A stretch of DNA of 64,000 nt, from the NCBI RefSeq assembly GCF_000421745.1, contig NZ_ATXP01000001.1, positions 248,001-312,000 on the forward strand, read 5' to 3'. The stretch comes from Nesterenkonia alba DSM 19423. Its GTDB lineage: Bacteria; Actinomycetota; Actinomycetes; Actinomycetales; Micrococcaceae. Below are positions 53,064-62,995 of the stretch, in pieces. Each line of letters starts with the position of its first letter. Position 1 is the first letter of the stretch. Below the pieces are notes generated by a model that worked only from the letters and a program-made list of their open reading frames with translations, was not told where the DNA came from and ran no database searches. A program made the position numbers and the translations under genes.

Positions 53064-54392
53064 TTAGTCCTTGGTGACCTGAGGCATCATGCCGGTCTGC
53101 GGCGGTTGCTGGCCCTTACGTGGTCCACGGCGAGCCACTCCCTGGCGCACATTGTGCCGACCGTGCACCACCCAATACAGCACCAGGGTGATGAACACCA
53201 GCGCGGTGCAGCCGATGTACATCGCCTCATAACCGAAGTTCTCCACCACCGGCCCCAAGAAAAGCGGAGCAAAACCAAACCCGGAATCCATACAGATGAA
53301 GAACGTGGAGATCGCAATACTGATCCGGTGACTGGGCACTTTAAACGTGATGAGTGCCTGCAGAGCCGGCAACATCGAACCGAACCCCGCCCCGGCTAAT
53401 GCCCCGGCCAGGATGATCGCCCAAGCCCCCGGACTCCAGGCCAGCAGGCTCATCGAGGCCAGGAACACCACTAGTGACGGTGCCAGAACAGCGTTGTCCC
53501 CGTAGCGGTCCTGGATCTTGCCGGTGAACAACCGGGTGGCCAACATGCACCCGGCATAGACCAGAAAATAAACACTGGCGGCGTCGAGCATTCCCATACT
53601 GCGGGCATACCCGTTGAGGAAGGTCATCACCGAGGCGAAAGACACCCCCACCAGAGAGGCCACCAGCGCGATGGCCAGCACCCGAGGTTCGATCATGTCC
53701 GAGGGCCGCAACCACAGCCGGTCGCGTAAGCGGGCACCCGGCTTCTTGATCTCCGGGGTGTCGATAAGGACCGCCAACAACAGGGCCACTGCGGAGATAA
53801 TCGAGACCATCCAGAACATCGCATCGAAGCCATAACGCTCAGAGAGCTGAATGGCCGCCAGCGGTCCGATCGCCGGTGGCAACGAATTGGCCAGCAGGTA
53901 GTAACCGGAGCCCTCCCCGCGGCGGGACTTCGGAATGATGTCGAAAATCGAGGCGGTCAGCGCCGTCTGCCCGAACCCCAAGGCCATGCCGTGCAGGATG
54001 CGCAGCACAATCAACCCGGTGAAGGTATCGACCACCAGGTACCCCAGCCCCGCAGCGGTGAAGATCGCCAGGCAGGTCACCAGGGTCACCTTCCGGCCCA
54101 GAGTGTTGACGTACTTGCCGGCAAAGAGCCTCGCCGCCAGGGCCCCGACCACGAACGCGCTAGCGGCAAATCCCGCGGCGGTCTCCCCAGCACCGAACTC
54201 GGAGGCGGCGTAGACTGCCAGGCCGGTAACCAGCGTGAAGAATGTGGTGGTGATGATCAGGTTGATGCACGTGGCGAAGATGAAGTCTTTGGTCAGCAGC
54301 GGCTCCTTCCCGGGCTCGGGGCGTTTGCCGCTGTCGGCGCCCTCAGCATTCCGGGAAGTATCCTGATCCACGCATGTGATTGTGTCATGCAC
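53064..54392 (-). CDS. Major facilitator superfamily transporter
   Basis: A 442-residue transporter with about 12 membrane helices. The loop 2-3 motif is FAGKYVNTLGRKVTL (variant of GxxxDRxGRR) and the later repeat is FTGKIQDRYGDNAVL. The open frame runs upstream to 54917, but the GTG at 54392 (VHDTITCVDQDTSRN) gives about 30 residues before the first helix and follows an AGGA about 16 bases upstream. The substrate is unknown; its place between pxpA and pxpBC suggests pyroglutamate or an amino acid, as inference. It is encoded against the pxp genes. Confidence 0.85.
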   Translation of the reverse strand: MHDTITCVDQDTSRNAEGADSGKRPEPGKEPLLTKDFIFATCINLIITTTFFTLVTGLAVYAASEFGAGETAAGFAASAFVVGALAARLFAGKYVNTLGRKVTLVTCLAIFTAAGLGYLVVDTFTGLIVLRILHGMALGFGQTALTASIFDIIPKSRRGEGSGYYLLANSLPPAIGPLAAIQLSERYGFDAMFWMVSIISAVALLLAVLIDTPEIKKPGARLRDRLWLRPSDMIEPRVLAIALVASLVGVSFASVMTFLNGYARSMGMLDAASVYFLVYAGCMLATRLFTGKIQDRYGDNAVLAPSLVVFLASMSLLAWSPGAWAIILAGALAGAGFGSMLPALQALITFKVPSHRISIAISTFFICMDSGFGFAPLFLGPVVENFGYEAMYIGCTALVFITLVLYWVVHGRHNVRQGVARRGPRKGQQPPQTGMMPQVTKD

Positions 54393-54479
54393 ACATTGCC
54401 AGATCCTGGGAAGAGCGAGGACGGTGCCGTTGAGACCGCATAGACATCGCCCGATGCCCCCGGGAAGGATGCTGGGCTG

Positions 54480-56213
54480 ATGGTCGACGCCGTCCGCTGG
54501 GTGGGCCAGCGCGCACTGTTGGCAGAGTTCACCGCCTTGAACGGGGTGCTCGCCCTGCACCACTACCTCAGTGAAGATCCGTTGCCCGGGCAGATCGAGG
54601 CGATTGCCGCCGCTCGCACGGTGTTGGTGAGGTTCCGTTCCCGCCGGGACGCTGTTGCCGCAGTCCGCCCCCTGAAACGCCTCAAACCCAAGGCCCCGGA
54701 GCTCTCCTCTGCGGAAGACGTGGAGATCCCTGTCCACTATGACGGCGAAGATCTCACCACCGCCGCCGAGCACTTGGGGATGAGTGCCGAGGCGCTCATC
54801 ACCTGGCACACCGAAACCCAGTGGGTGGGGGCTTTCGGTGGGTTCGCCCCCGGTTTCACCTACTGTGTGCCCGCCGAACTTACCCACCGCAGACGTCCCC
54901 GCCGCGGTAGTCACCACAGCCTGCCCCGGCTAGAGTCTCCGCGCACCAGCGTGCCGGCCGGAGCCGTTGCCCTGGCGGGGGAGTTCTCCGCGGTCTACCC
55001 GCGCAGTTCCCCGGGTGGTTGGCAGCTCATCGGAACCACCGATGCGGTGATGTGGGATCTGGGGCGCCCCCGCCCGGCGCTCATCACTCCCGGAACGCCA
55101 GTGCGCTACCGCCCGGTGCCCGAACGCATCACCGTGCGGCAGAGCCCCCAGAGCAGCCAGCGGCCCCAGGGCGATCAGAACCCACAGAACACCCAGCGTA
55201 CGACGACGACCGGCGGCGACGTCGTCGACATCCTCGCCTCCGGGCCGCGCACCCTCATCGAGGACCTCGGACGGGGAGGCTATGCCGATCTGGGTGTCCC
55301 TCGCTCCGGGGCGGCCGACCGTGCTGCTGCCCGGCAGGCCAACCAGCTCGTCGGTAATGACGAATCCGCCGCCGTCTTCGAAGTCCTCTCCGGTGGCCTG
55401 GAACTCACCGTCCAGCAGACCGCAGTCCTCGCCGTCACGGGGGCCGAGGCTGAGGTGGAAGTCATCACCCCGCGGCCGGTGGAACGGTCAAATATGGCCC
55501 TCAACGGCACCGGAGCTGCCGAAGAGCCCCTCACCGAGGACGACATCCGCACGATTCCGCTGCGGGCACCCTTCTGGCTCTACCCGGGGGAGCGGATGCG
55601 TCTGGCAACCCCCACGCGGGGGCTGCGCAACTACGTTGCCCTCTCCGGCGGGATCGCCGCCCCCAAGGTGCTCGGCAGTGCCTCAGCCGATACCCTCTCC
55701 GGGCTCGGTCCGCCCCCGGTGCAGGCTGGTGATACCTTCGGCCTGGTGGGAGCGATGAGTCGGTTTGTCGGGATTGCTGATGTCGCCCGCACCGCTCTGC
55801 CGGAGCCTGAGTCTCCCACCCGGTTGCGCATCGTGCCCGGCCCCCGAGACGACTGGTTCGCCGGACCGCGTGGACGCAACCCCGGGCTGGAGCGGCTGAC
55901 CGGACAGACGTGGACCGTCAGCGACCGGGCCGATCGAGTCGGACTGCGACTGCTGATTGATGAGGCCGGCGGGCAGCCGGTGCCCCGGACCAGGGAGGGG
56001 GAGTTGCCCAGCGAACCGGTGATCCGCGGGGCAGTGCAGGTGCCACCCTCCGGGGAGCCGGTGATCTTCCTCGCCGACCATCCGGTGACAGGCGGATACC
56101 CGGTGATTGGCGTCGTCGTGCGGGAAGACCTGGGCCTGGCCGCCCAGCTGCCCCCGGGCACGGAGGTGCGTTTCACCGCCGTGGACCCTGAAACTCTGAG
56201 CCCGCTCAGCTGA
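54480..56213 (+). CDS. pxpBC: Fused 5-oxoprolinase subunits B and C
   Basis: A 577-residue protein: the PxpB (KipI) part at about 1-215 with WVGAFGGFAPGFTYCVP, RLESPRTSVPAGAVALAGEF and YPRSSPGGWQLIG; a Gln/Pro/Thr linker at 222-245; then the PxpC (KipA) part at about 248-577 with GPRTLIEDLGRGGYADLGVP, SGAADR and DHPVTGGYPVIGVV. In E. coli and Bacillus these are separate genes; here they are one chain. It completes the ATP-dependent oxoprolinase with PxpA. A short CDS for PxpA lies upstream across the opposed MFS gene. Confidence 0.93.
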   Translation: MVDAVRWVGQRALLAEFTALNGVLALHHYLSEDPLPGQIEAIAAARTVLVRFRSRRDAVAAVRPLKRLKPKAPELSSAEDVEIPVHYDGEDLTTAAEHLGMSAEALITWHTETQWVGAFGGFAPGFTYCVPAELTHRRRPRRGSHHSLPRLESPRTSVPAGAVALAGEFSAVYPRSSPGGWQLIGTTDAVMWDLGRPRPALITPGTPVRYRPVPERITVRQSPQSSQRPQGDQNPQNTQRTTTTGGDVVDILASGPRTLIEDLGRGGYADLGVPRSGAADRAAARQANQLVGNDESAAVFEVLSGGLELTVQQTAVLAVTGAEAEVEVITPRPVERSNMALNGTGAAEEPLTEDDIRTIPLRAPFWLYPGERMRLATPTRGLRNYVALSGGIAAPKVLGSASADTLSGLGPPPVQAGDTFGLVGAMSRFVGIADVARTALPEPESPTRLRIVPGPRDDWFAGPRGRNPGLERLTGQTWTVSDRADRVGLRLLIDEAGGQPVPRTREGELPSEPVIRGAVQVPPSGEPVIFLADHPVTGGYPVIGVVVREDLGLAAQLPPGTEVRFTAVDPETLSPLS

Positions 56214-56299
56214 GCAGAGTATCTTGCCTTTCCGAACTACAGTCCTCCATCCCTCTGTGAACGCCGTTGAGAAAAACTCCGTTCAGAAAGCAGGCCAGT

Positions 56300-57238
56300 G
56301 TGACCGACTCTGAGGCGCCAGAGCTGCGCAGGCGAACCTCCCTGCCGGGCAATGTGATCCGCGGGGCACTCATCGGCATCGTGGAAACAGTCCCGGGAGT
56401 CTCCGGAGGCACTGTGGCCCTCGTGGTGGGGATCTACCATCAGCTCATCGCCTCCGCTTCGGCGCTGGTCTCTGCTGGCCGTGCGCTCATCGCTCCCGGC
56501 CAGGGGCAGGGACGCAAAAACGCTGCGGCACACCACCTCAGCCAGGTGTACTGGCCAGTGGTGGTCCCGGTGCTGATCGGTATGCCGCTGGGACTCTTCG
56601 GTGCGGTGCAGTTCCTCGCCGACGCGGTGGAGAACCACCCGGAGCTCACCCGCGCGGCGTTCTTCGGCATGGTGGTGGCCTCCATCGCGGTGCCGGTGCG
56701 GATGGCCGGGGCCCTTGCGGCCCGGCATGTCATCGCAGGCCTGGCCGCCGCAGTGGTGACCTTCTGGTTGGTGTCCCTGCCGCCGGCGCATGTGGAGCCG
56801 CATTGGTGGCTGGTGCTGCCCGCTGCCGCCGTCGCGGTTTCCGCCCTGCTGCTGCCCGGACTCTCCGGATCCTTCCTGCTGCTGACCTTTGGGCTCTACG
56901 AGCCCACCATCGCCGCCGCCCGCGACCTCGACATCGCGTACTTGAGCATCTTCGCCGTGGGCATGCTCATCGGGGTGGTCAGCATCGTCAAAGGACTGAA
57001 GTGGCTGTTGGACCACCACCACCGGTTCACGCTCGTGGTGCTGGCCGGGGTGATGCTCGGTGCCCTGCGGACCCTATGGCCCTGGCAGGATGAAAGCCGG
57101 GCGCTGCTGGTCCCAGGTGAGAACCTCACCACCGCACTGATCCTCGCGGCAGTCGGGTTCGGCGTCGTCGTACTCTTAGTCATCATCGATGTGCGCATCG
57201 CCCGCCGCCAGGCATCTGGCACAATGGCTGATAACTGA
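56300..57238 (+). CDS. DUF368 polyprenyl-phosphate transporter (PopT-like)
   Basis: A 312-residue membrane protein with about eight helices. The start is GTG 56300 ([13 protein letters not shown]) with an AGCAGG site; TTG 56267 is a possible alternative. Family signatures are [20 protein letters not shown] and [16 protein letters not shown], the paired Pro-Gly/Ser-Gly re-entrant motifs. DUF368 proteins were shown to be undecaprenyl-phosphate flippases that return the carrier lipid to the cytosolic face. UppP at 13.4 kb acts in the same cycle. It ends about 17 bases before the glycine riboswitch. Confidence 0.9.
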   Translation: MTDSEAPELRRRTSLPGNVIRGALIGIVETVPGVSGGTVALVVGIYHQLIASASALVSAGRALIAPGQGQGRKNAAAHHLSQVYWPVVVPVLIGMPLGLFGAVQFLADAVENHPELTRAAFFGMVVASIAVPVRMAGALAARHVIAGLAAAVVTFWLVSLPPAHVEPHWWLVLPAAAVAVSALLLPGLSGSFLLLTFGLYEPTIAAARDLDIAYLSIFAVGMLIGVVSIVKGLKWLLDHHHRFTLVVLAGVMLGALRTLWPWQDESRALLVPGENLTTALILAAVGFGVVVLLVIIDVRIARRQASGTMADN

Positions 57239-57254
57239 ATACAGGCTGTAGTCC

Positions 57255-57447
57255 CCTGCGCGGGAGAGCCCGGGCTGATGTGCCCGGCGCCGAAGGAGCA
57301 AGATTCTCCCCTGACGAATCTCTCAGGCCCCCGTACCGCGCCGGGGTGGCAACTCTGGAAAGCGGCGCCGAGGGCGTCCACCCAAGGTGCAAGCCGGTCC
57401 CAGTGGCCGGTGAATCTCTCAGGTCCGATACAGAGCAACAGGGGGAG
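57255..57447 (+). promoter_or_regulatory. Tandem glycine riboswitch upstream of gcvP
   Basis: Two glycine aptamers in series. Aptamer 1 (about 57256-57340) has CGGGAGAGC, GCGCCGAAGGAGCAA and AATCTCTCAGGCCCC; aptamer 2 (about 57352-57436) has CTCTGGAAAGC, CCAAGGTGCAAGCC and AATCTCTCAGGTCCG closing with CAGAG. This is the known cooperative on-switch for the glycine cleavage system. The sequence after it (57437-57486) holds the ribosome site GGAAGG. The first aptamer starts just after the DUF368 stop, so read-through from that gene would also carry the riboswitch. Confidence 0.95.
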
Positions 57448-57486
57448 ACTATCCCGCTTCATGCCTGCCCCCCGGAAGGTTCCGCA

Positions 57487-60402
57487 ATGGTTCGTCCTGA
57501 CACCCCCCGCACCTACACGGCCGAGCACGGGTTCCCCGCCCGCCACATCGGCCCCGACACCGCAGCCACTGAGCAGATGCTGGCCACCCTCGGTTACGAC
57601 TCGCTGGCGGATCTGGTCGACGCCGCCGTGCCGGAAACCATCCGCACCGACCGGCCCCTGCAGTTGGGGGACGCGTTGTCCGAAAGCCAAGTGCTGGCCG
57701 CGCTGAAGCTCTTCGCCTCCCACAATCGGCCCAAGAAGCAGATGATCGGGCAGGGGTTCTACGAGACAGAAACCCCGGCAGTGATCCGTCGCAACGTGCT
57801 GGAGAACCCCGCCTGGTACACCGCATACACCCCGTATCAGCCGGAGATCAGCCAGGGCCGGCTCGAGGCGCTACTGAACTTCCAGACCATGGTGGCCGAT
57901 CTCACCGGGCTCGAGATCGCCAACGCATCTCTGCTCGATGAGGCCTCCGCCGTGGCCGAAGCGATCCTGCTGATGCGCCGGGCCAATAAGAAACACGCCG
58001 AAGCGCCGGTGATCGTGGACGCCGATATCTTCCCTCAGACTCGGGATGTCATCACCGGGCGGGCCGAAGCCGTGGGTATCCAGCTGCAGTTTGCCGATCT
58101 CAGCGCTGGACTGCCCGCCGGTGAAATCTGCGGCGTGGTGCTGCAGCAGCCGGGTAACTCCGGGGCCGTGATGGACCACCGTGCCGTGATCGCCGAGGCC
58201 AAGGATCGCGGGGCTATGGTGACGGTGGCCGCCGATCTGCTGGCCTGCGCACTCCTCACCCCTCCGGGGGAACAGGGTGCCGATATCGCGGTGGGCAACA
58301 CCCAGCGGTTCGGGGTTCCGCTGTTCTTCGGGGGCCCGCATGCGGCGTACATGGCGGTGGGCCCCGGACTGCAACGGCAACTGCCCGGACGGCTCGTGGG
58401 GGTCTCTGTGGATGCTGAAGGCCGGCCCGCTTACCGGCTGGCGCTGCAAACCCGGGAGCAGCACATCCGACGGCAGAAGGCGACCTCGAACATCTGCACC
58501 GCCCAGGTGCTGCTGGCCGTGGCGGCCTCCATGTACGGGGTCTACCACGGGCCTGGGGGTCTGCGGCGCATCGCCGCGGAGGTTCATGCCCACGCCCAGG
58601 CGCTGGCCGCTGCCCTGCGTGCCGGGGGTTTCAGCCTGGTGTCCGAGTCTTTCTTCGACACCGTCCAGGTGCAGCTGGACACTGCAGAGGCAGCCGAGAC
58701 CGTCATCTCCGGTGCCGAGGAGTCCGGTATCAACCTACGCCGGGTCACCGAGACCACCGTGGGCATCAGCTGTGATGAAACCACGACGCCGGAGCACTTG
58801 GCCGTGGTGCTACAGGCGTTCGGGGTGGCCGCCGCACCTGATGAGCAGCAACCCACTGGGCAGTACGCCTTCAGCTCTGAGCTAGTGCGCAGCAGCGAAT
58901 TCATGACCCACCCTGTCTTTCACTCGGTGCGTTCCGAGACGCAGATGATGCGCTACCTGCGGAAGCTCTCCGACCGGGATCTGGCCCTGGACCGGACGAT
59001 GATCCCGCTGGGTTCCTGCACGATGAAGCTCAACGCCGCCGCGGAGATGGAAGCGATCTCCTGGCCGGAGTTCGCCGGGATCCACCCCTTCGCCCCCGAA
59101 CACCAGACCACCGGGTGGCGGGCACTCATCGAAGACCTCGAAGACAAGCTCGCCGAGATCACCGGATACGCCGCGGTCTCCGTCCAGCCCAACGCCGGAT
59201 CCCAGGGGGAGTACGCCGGGCTCTTGGCCATCCGGCAGTACCACCTGGCCAACGGGGAGGCCGAGCGGGATATCTGTCTCATCCCCGCCTCCGCGCACGG
59301 GACCAACGCCGCCTCGGCGGTGCTCGCCGGACTGCAGGTGGTCGTTGTCGCCACTGCTGCCGACGGCACGATCGACATGGAAGACCTGCAGGCCAAGCTC
59401 AGCCAGAATCCCGACCGAATCGCCGGGATCATGATTACCTACCCTTCCACCCACGGGGTGTACGAATCCGATGTGCGCGAGGTTTGCGCTGCCGTGCATG
59501 ACGCCGGCGGTCAGGTTTACATCGATGGGGCGAACCTCAACGCCTTGGTGGGCCTGGCCGAGCCGGGTCGGTTCGGCGGCGACGTCAGCCACCTCAACCT
59601 GCACAAGACGTTCTGTATCCCCCATGGTGGGGGAGGTCCCGGCGTCGGGCCGGTGGCAGTGGCGGAGCATCTGGTGGATTTCCTGCCCCGCCGTGGAGTG
59701 GGCGGAGCCTCCGGCAGTGCGGATGAAGCCGGTGCCGGCAGCTCAGCGCCGGTGACGGCCGCGCCCTATGGTTCCGCTGGAGTGTTGCCGATTAGCTGGG
59801 CCTATGTGGCGCTGATGGGCGGCGACGGGCTCACCGCGGCCACTGCGCACGCGCTGCTGACCGCCAACTATGTCGCAGCCCGGCTGAAGGACCATTACCC
59901 CACCCTCTACACCGGAGAGAACGGGTTGGTGGCCCACGAATGCATCCTTGACCTGCGTGAGTTGACCAAAGCCTCCGGGATCACCGCGGAGGATGTGTGT
60001 AAGCGGCTCATCGACTACGGCTTCCACGCGCCCACCCTGGCATTTCCTGTGGCGGGAACGCTCATGGTCGAACCCACCGAGTCGGAGGATCTGGGTGAAA
60101 TCGAACGGTTCATCGAGGCCATGGTGGCCATCCGTGCGGAGATCCAACAGGTCATCGATGCCGAGCACGACGCCGCCGACTCCCCTTTGCGCCATGCTCC
60201 GCACCCTGCTGCGGTGGTCGCCTCGGAGACCTGGGACCGCGCGTATTCCCGTCAGCAGGCGGCCTTCCCGGTGCCGGGCCTGCGCGGGGAGGGCTTCGGC
60301 CCGGATAAGTATTTCCCGCCGGTGAGTCGAATCGACGGCGCCCACGGGGATCGTAATCTGGTGTGCTCCTGTCCGCCGCCTGAGGCCTTCGCCGCCAGCT
60401 GA
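57487..60402 (+). CDS. gcvP: Glycine dehydrogenase (decarboxylating), P-protein
   Basis: A 971-residue homodimer-type P-protein with N- and C-terminal pyridoxal-phosphate-fold halves. The PLP lysine is in [20 protein letters not shown] (about residue 709), with the N-half [20 protein letters not shown] and [20 protein letters not shown] segments. It decarboxylates glycine and passes the aminomethyl group to the H-protein. ATG 57487 ([15 protein letters not shown]) is chosen because the upstream open frame overlaps the riboswitch. gcvT follows after about 100 bases; gcvH is not in the window. Confidence 0.96.
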   Translation: MVRPDTPRTYTAEHGFPARHIGPDTAATEQMLATLGYDSLADLVDAAVPETIRTDRPLQLGDALSESQVLAALKLFASHNRPKKQMIGQGFYETETPAVIRRNVLENPAWYTAYTPYQPEISQGRLEALLNFQTMVADLTGLEIANASLLDEASAVAEAILLMRRANKKHAEAPVIVDADIFPQTRDVITGRAEAVGIQLQFADLSAGLPAGEICGVVLQQPGNSGAVMDHRAVIAEAKDRGAMVTVAADLLACALLTPPGEQGADIAVGNTQRFGVPLFFGGPHAAYMAVGPGLQRQLPGRLVGVSVDAEGRPAYRLALQTREQHIRRQKATSNICTAQVLLAVAASMYGVYHGPGGLRRIAAEVHAHAQALAAALRAGGFSLVSESFFDTVQVQLDTAEAAETVISGAEESGINLRRVTETTVGISCDETTTPEHLAVVLQAFGVAAAPDEQQPTGQYAFSSELVRSSEFMTHPVFHSVRSETQMMRYLRKLSDRDLALDRTMIPLGSCTMKLNAAAEMEAISWPEFAGIHPFAPEHQTTGWRALIEDLEDKLAEITGYAAVSVQPNAGSQGEYAGLLAIRQYHLANGEAERDICLIPASAHGTNAASAVLAGLQVVVVATAADGTIDMEDLQAKLSQNPDRIAGIMITYPSTHGVYESDVREVCAAVHDAGGQVYIDGANLNALVGLAEPGRFGGDVSHLNLHKTFCIPHGGGGPGVGPVAVAEHLVDFLPRRGVGGASGSADEAGAGSSAPVTAAPYGSAGVLPISWAYVALMGGDGLTAATAHALLTANYVAARLKDHYPTLYTGENGLVAHECILDLRELTKASGITAEDVCKRLIDYGFHAPTLAFPVAGTLMVEPTESEDLGEIERFIEAMVAIRAEIQQVIDAEHDAADSPLRHAPHPAAVVASETWDRAYSRQQAAFPVPGLRGEGFGPDKYFPPVSRIDGAHGDRNLVCSCPPPEAFAAS

Positions 60403-60457
60403 TGTCTTCGAATGCCAATCCCGCATAACCCTGTGAACCGTGCATCACGCTATAGCC

Positions 60458-60485
60458 CTATGCAGAGTTCATAGTGTTATGCAGA
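60458..60485 (+). repeat. Repeat and palindrome ahead of gcvT
   Basis: TATGCAGA occurs at 60459-60466 and 60478-60485 (19-base period), and CTATG (60458-60462) pairs with CATAG (60470-60474). A -10-like TATAGC lies at 60451-60456. This is a candidate operator, weak on its own. Confidence 0.4.
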
Positions 60486-60501
60486 ACGTGAGAGAGACCC
60501 C

Positions 60502-61623
60502 ATGACTGACCTCAAAGAGACCGCGCTCACCGCTGAACATGAGGCCCTCGGTGCTTCCTTCACCGACTTCGGCGGGTGGCGCATGCCGCTGAAGTACTCC
60601 TCGGAGGTCGCCGAACACCAGGCAGTGCGCGAACGCGCCGGCATCTTCGACCTCTCCCACATGGGGGAGGTGCGGGTCATCGGTCCGGATGCGGCGGTCT
60701 TCCTCAACACCGCGCTGGTGGGCAATTTAGCCAAGGTCAGGCCCGGTCGGGCGAAGTACTCCCTCCTTTGCCAAGCCGACGGTGGCATCCTCGACGATCT
60801 CATCTCTTACCGGATCACGGAGACCGAGTACTTGGTCATCCCGAACGCCGCGAATCGTGAGACCGTGGTCCAGGCTCTGACACAGCGAGCCGAGGGTTTC
60901 GACGTGGAGATCTGGGACGAGTCTGAGGGAATTAGCTTGATTGCTCTGCAGGGGCCGGCCTCGGAGCACATCGTCTCCTCCGTGGTGCGCGCTTCGGAGA
61001 CGTTTTTGGTTGAAGAGCTGCCCTATTACGCCCAGACGACGGTGACGATTGGTGGGGACGAGGTGTTGCTGGCCCGTACCGGGTATACCGGGGAGGACGG
61101 GTTCGAGCTTTACCTGCCGGAGGACCGGGCTGGGGCGCTGTGGCGAGCTTTGCTGGAGGCCGGATCAGATGTCCAGCTGACGCCCTGTGGACTGGCTAGC
61201 CGAGATTCGCTGCGACTGGAAGCCGGCATGCCCTTGTACGGCAACGAGCTGAGTACTTCTCGGTTGCCACAGGAGGCGGGACTTCCCGTGGTGGCGTTCT
61301 CCAAGGAGGAGGACTTCGTGGGACGGAAGGCTCTTCAAGAGGCCAAGGAAAGCGGGTTGGGGCGAACCCGTGGTCAGCGGCTGGTGGGACTTCAGGGTCG
61401 TAGCCGTCGTGCCGCCCGCTCTGGGTATGCAGTGCTCGACGCCGCCGGGAAACAGATCGGTGAAGTCACCTCAGGTGCCCCCAGCCCCACGCTGGGGACC
61501 GCGATCGCGATGGCTTATGTCGACGTCGCCTACCGCGATCCGGGCACGCAGGTACAGGTCGATGTCCGCGGTAAACCTCAGCCGTTCGACGTCGTCAACC
61601 TCCCCTTTTACCGACGCCGTTGA
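60502..61623 (+). CDS. gcvT: Aminomethyltransferase (glycine cleavage T-protein)
   Basis: A 373-residue T-protein that moves the one-carbon unit from aminomethyl-H-protein to tetrahydrofolate. Markers are FTDFGGWRMPLKY, AGIFDLSHMGEVRV, ARTGYTGEDGFELY and PCGLASRDSLRLEAGMPLYG; the folate-site Asp lies in IFDLSHMG. It follows gcvP but has its own upstream region with repeats at 60458-60485, so it may use a separate promoter as well. Confidence 0.96.
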   Translation: MTDLKETALTAEHEALGASFTDFGGWRMPLKYSSEVAEHQAVRERAGIFDLSHMGEVRVIGPDAAVFLNTALVGNLAKVRPGRAKYSLLCQADGGILDDLISYRITETEYLVIPNAANRETVVQALTQRAEGFDVEIWDESEGISLIALQGPASEHIVSSVVRASETFLVEELPYYAQTTVTIGGDEVLLARTGYTGEDGFELYLPEDRAGALWRALLEAGSDVQLTPCGLASRDSLRLEAGMPLYGNELSTSRLPQEAGLPVVAFSKEEDFVGRKALQEAKESGLGRTRGQRLVGLQGRSRRAARSGYAVLDAAGKQIGEVTSGAPSPTLGTAIAMAYVDVAYRDPGTQVQVDVRGKPQPFDVVNLPFYRRR

Positions 61624-61722
61624 GTGAGCGGAGCGGGGAGCATCTAGGAGACGGGCTGGGGTCCTGCGGAAGGTGGGGCGCTTGAGTTCGCCGGGCGGGG
61701 AGGGGTGAGGCATCATGGTGGC

Positions 61723-62268
61723 ATGTCATCCGTGCGTACTCCCGACCCGAACCCGGGCTGGCTCTCCGAGGAGGACCTCTACGAGGCCCGGCGTCGGCTT
61801 CCGATCGTCTACGTCGAAGCCCTTCCTGTGCGGCTGGATTCCCTGGGCTACGTCACCGAGATCGGGCTGCTCTACACCGCCGACGACGATGGCCGCTTCT
61901 ACCGCAGCGTGGTCTCCGGACGTGTGATGTACCGCGAAACGGTTCGGGCCGCTCTCATCCGGCATATTGAGAAAGATCTCGGCTCGCTCGCCCTGCCGCA
62001 ACTGCCTGCTTCCCCCACGCCATTCACCATCGCTGAATACTTCCCCTACCCCTCAGAGACCGGGCTGGTCGACGATCGTCAGCACGCCGTCTCCTTGGCC
62101 TATGTGGTGCCGGTCAACGGGGAATGCTCACCTCGGCAGGACGCCTTGGAAGTCAGCTGGCTCACCCCGGATCAGGCTCTCTCCCCGGAGATCCAAGCCG
62201 AGTTCATCGGAGGTCGGGAGAAACTGGTCCGCCAGGCCTTGGCGCACTTAGGACACACAGGTGGGTAA
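61723..62268 (+). CDS. DUF4916 / NUDIX-like protein
   Basis: A 181-residue protein starting MSSVRTPDPNPGWLSEEDL, then the DUF4916 core: RRRLPIVYVEALPVRLDSLG, VSGRVMYRETVRAALIRHIEKDL (where NUDIX proteins have the metal helix, though a complete GxxxxxExxxxxxxREUxEExGU box is absent) and AYVVPVNGECSPRQDALEVSWL. A NUDIX-type fold without full catalytic box is likely; a hydrolase function is uncertain. The ATG at 61723 fits the family start. It directly abuts the next gene. Confidence 0.82.
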   Translation: MSSVRTPDPNPGWLSEEDLYEARRRLPIVYVEALPVRLDSLGYVTEIGLLYTADDDGRFYRSVVSGRVMYRETVRAALIRHIEKDLGSLALPQLPASPTPFTIAEYFPYPSETGLVDDRQHAVSLAYVVPVNGECSPRQDALEVSWLTPDQALSPEIQAEFIGGREKLVRQALAHLGHTGG

Positions 62269-62733
62269 ATGATGACGACGCCGGCACCAGAGAAAACCAC
62301 AGGACGGCGGCGCAGTGCGCGTCACCACAAGCCCAAGCCCCGCTTGCGTCTGGGCTACACCGCTTGGCTGATCTCCTGGCTCGCCCCGACCCTGGTCATG
62401 GGGGTCATTCTGCTGAGCCTCGCCCTGGTCCCAGGCTGGGACACCGAGTTTCTCGCCCCACTCATCCCGCTGATCGGTGGCGCCGCAGTGGTCATTGGTC
62501 TACCGGGAACACTGTTTGTCACCTGGCTGCTGCGCCACCACACCAACCCGGTGGTGCACGTGCTGGGGTACGTCGTCGTCGGACTGCTTTATGGACCGGT
62601 GGTACTCCTTGAGGGTGCCGGCGGGCTGGTGCCCATGCTGATTCCCATTGTCGGGTTCCCTGCCGGTGTGCTGTTGGGGCTGGCCCGGTGGGCAGTGCAA
62701 CCCATGGCGCAGGTCCTCGAACCGGAGGGATAA
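62269..62733 (+). CDS. Small membrane protein, unknown function
   Basis: A 154-residue protein with a basic N-terminus (RRRSARHHKPKPRLRLG) and about four hydrophobic segments (roughly 30-52, 62-83, 91-113 and 118-140). The tandem ATG at 62269/62272 lies directly after the previous stop, so it is translationally coupled to the DUF4916 gene. Not recognised as a named family. Confidence 0.7.
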   Translation: MMTTPAPEKTTGRRRSARHHKPKPRLRLGYTAWLISWLAPTLVMGVILLSLALVPGWDTEFLAPLIPLIGGAAVVIGLPGTLFVTWLLRHHTNPVVHVLGYVVVGLLYGPVVLLEGAGGLVPMLIPIVGFPAGVLLGLARWAVQPMAQVLEPEG

Positions 62734-62775
62734 CGCCCTTCAAGATGAGCGTGAGGGCGGGGCAGAGCGGGCAGT

Positions 62776-62808
62776 GGCTCGGGCGGCGCCGTTCTCACCG
62801 CCCGAGCC
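62776..62808 (+). terminator. Terminator after the small membrane protein
   Basis: GGCTCGGGCGG (62776-62786) pairs perfectly with CCGCCCGAGCC (62798-62808). From here to 62995 no gene is seen. Confidence 0.8.
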
Positions 62809-62995
62809 GCAGGCTGGACGAAGACCTCCTGAGCCGTTGCACCGAAACTCAGAATGCTCGAATCCGGTCTGATCGGTGAAGTGCACCGTTACTGCACTTG
62901 CAGCGCAGATTCTTCCCGCTGAAGACCCGGCGAACTAGTCCACTTTTGTCTAAAACGTTCTAACCGGGGGAGCTCGCTGGAGTTGCCGGACCGGC

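Noticed and set aside
53064-54917. A 617-residue MFS protein
   Set aside because: The upstream part is antisense to pxpBC and has no membrane character; GTG 54392 fits the transporter.
57280-57486. gcvP starting at 57280
   Set aside because: That part encodes the glycine riboswitch; the protein family begins at the ATG 57487.
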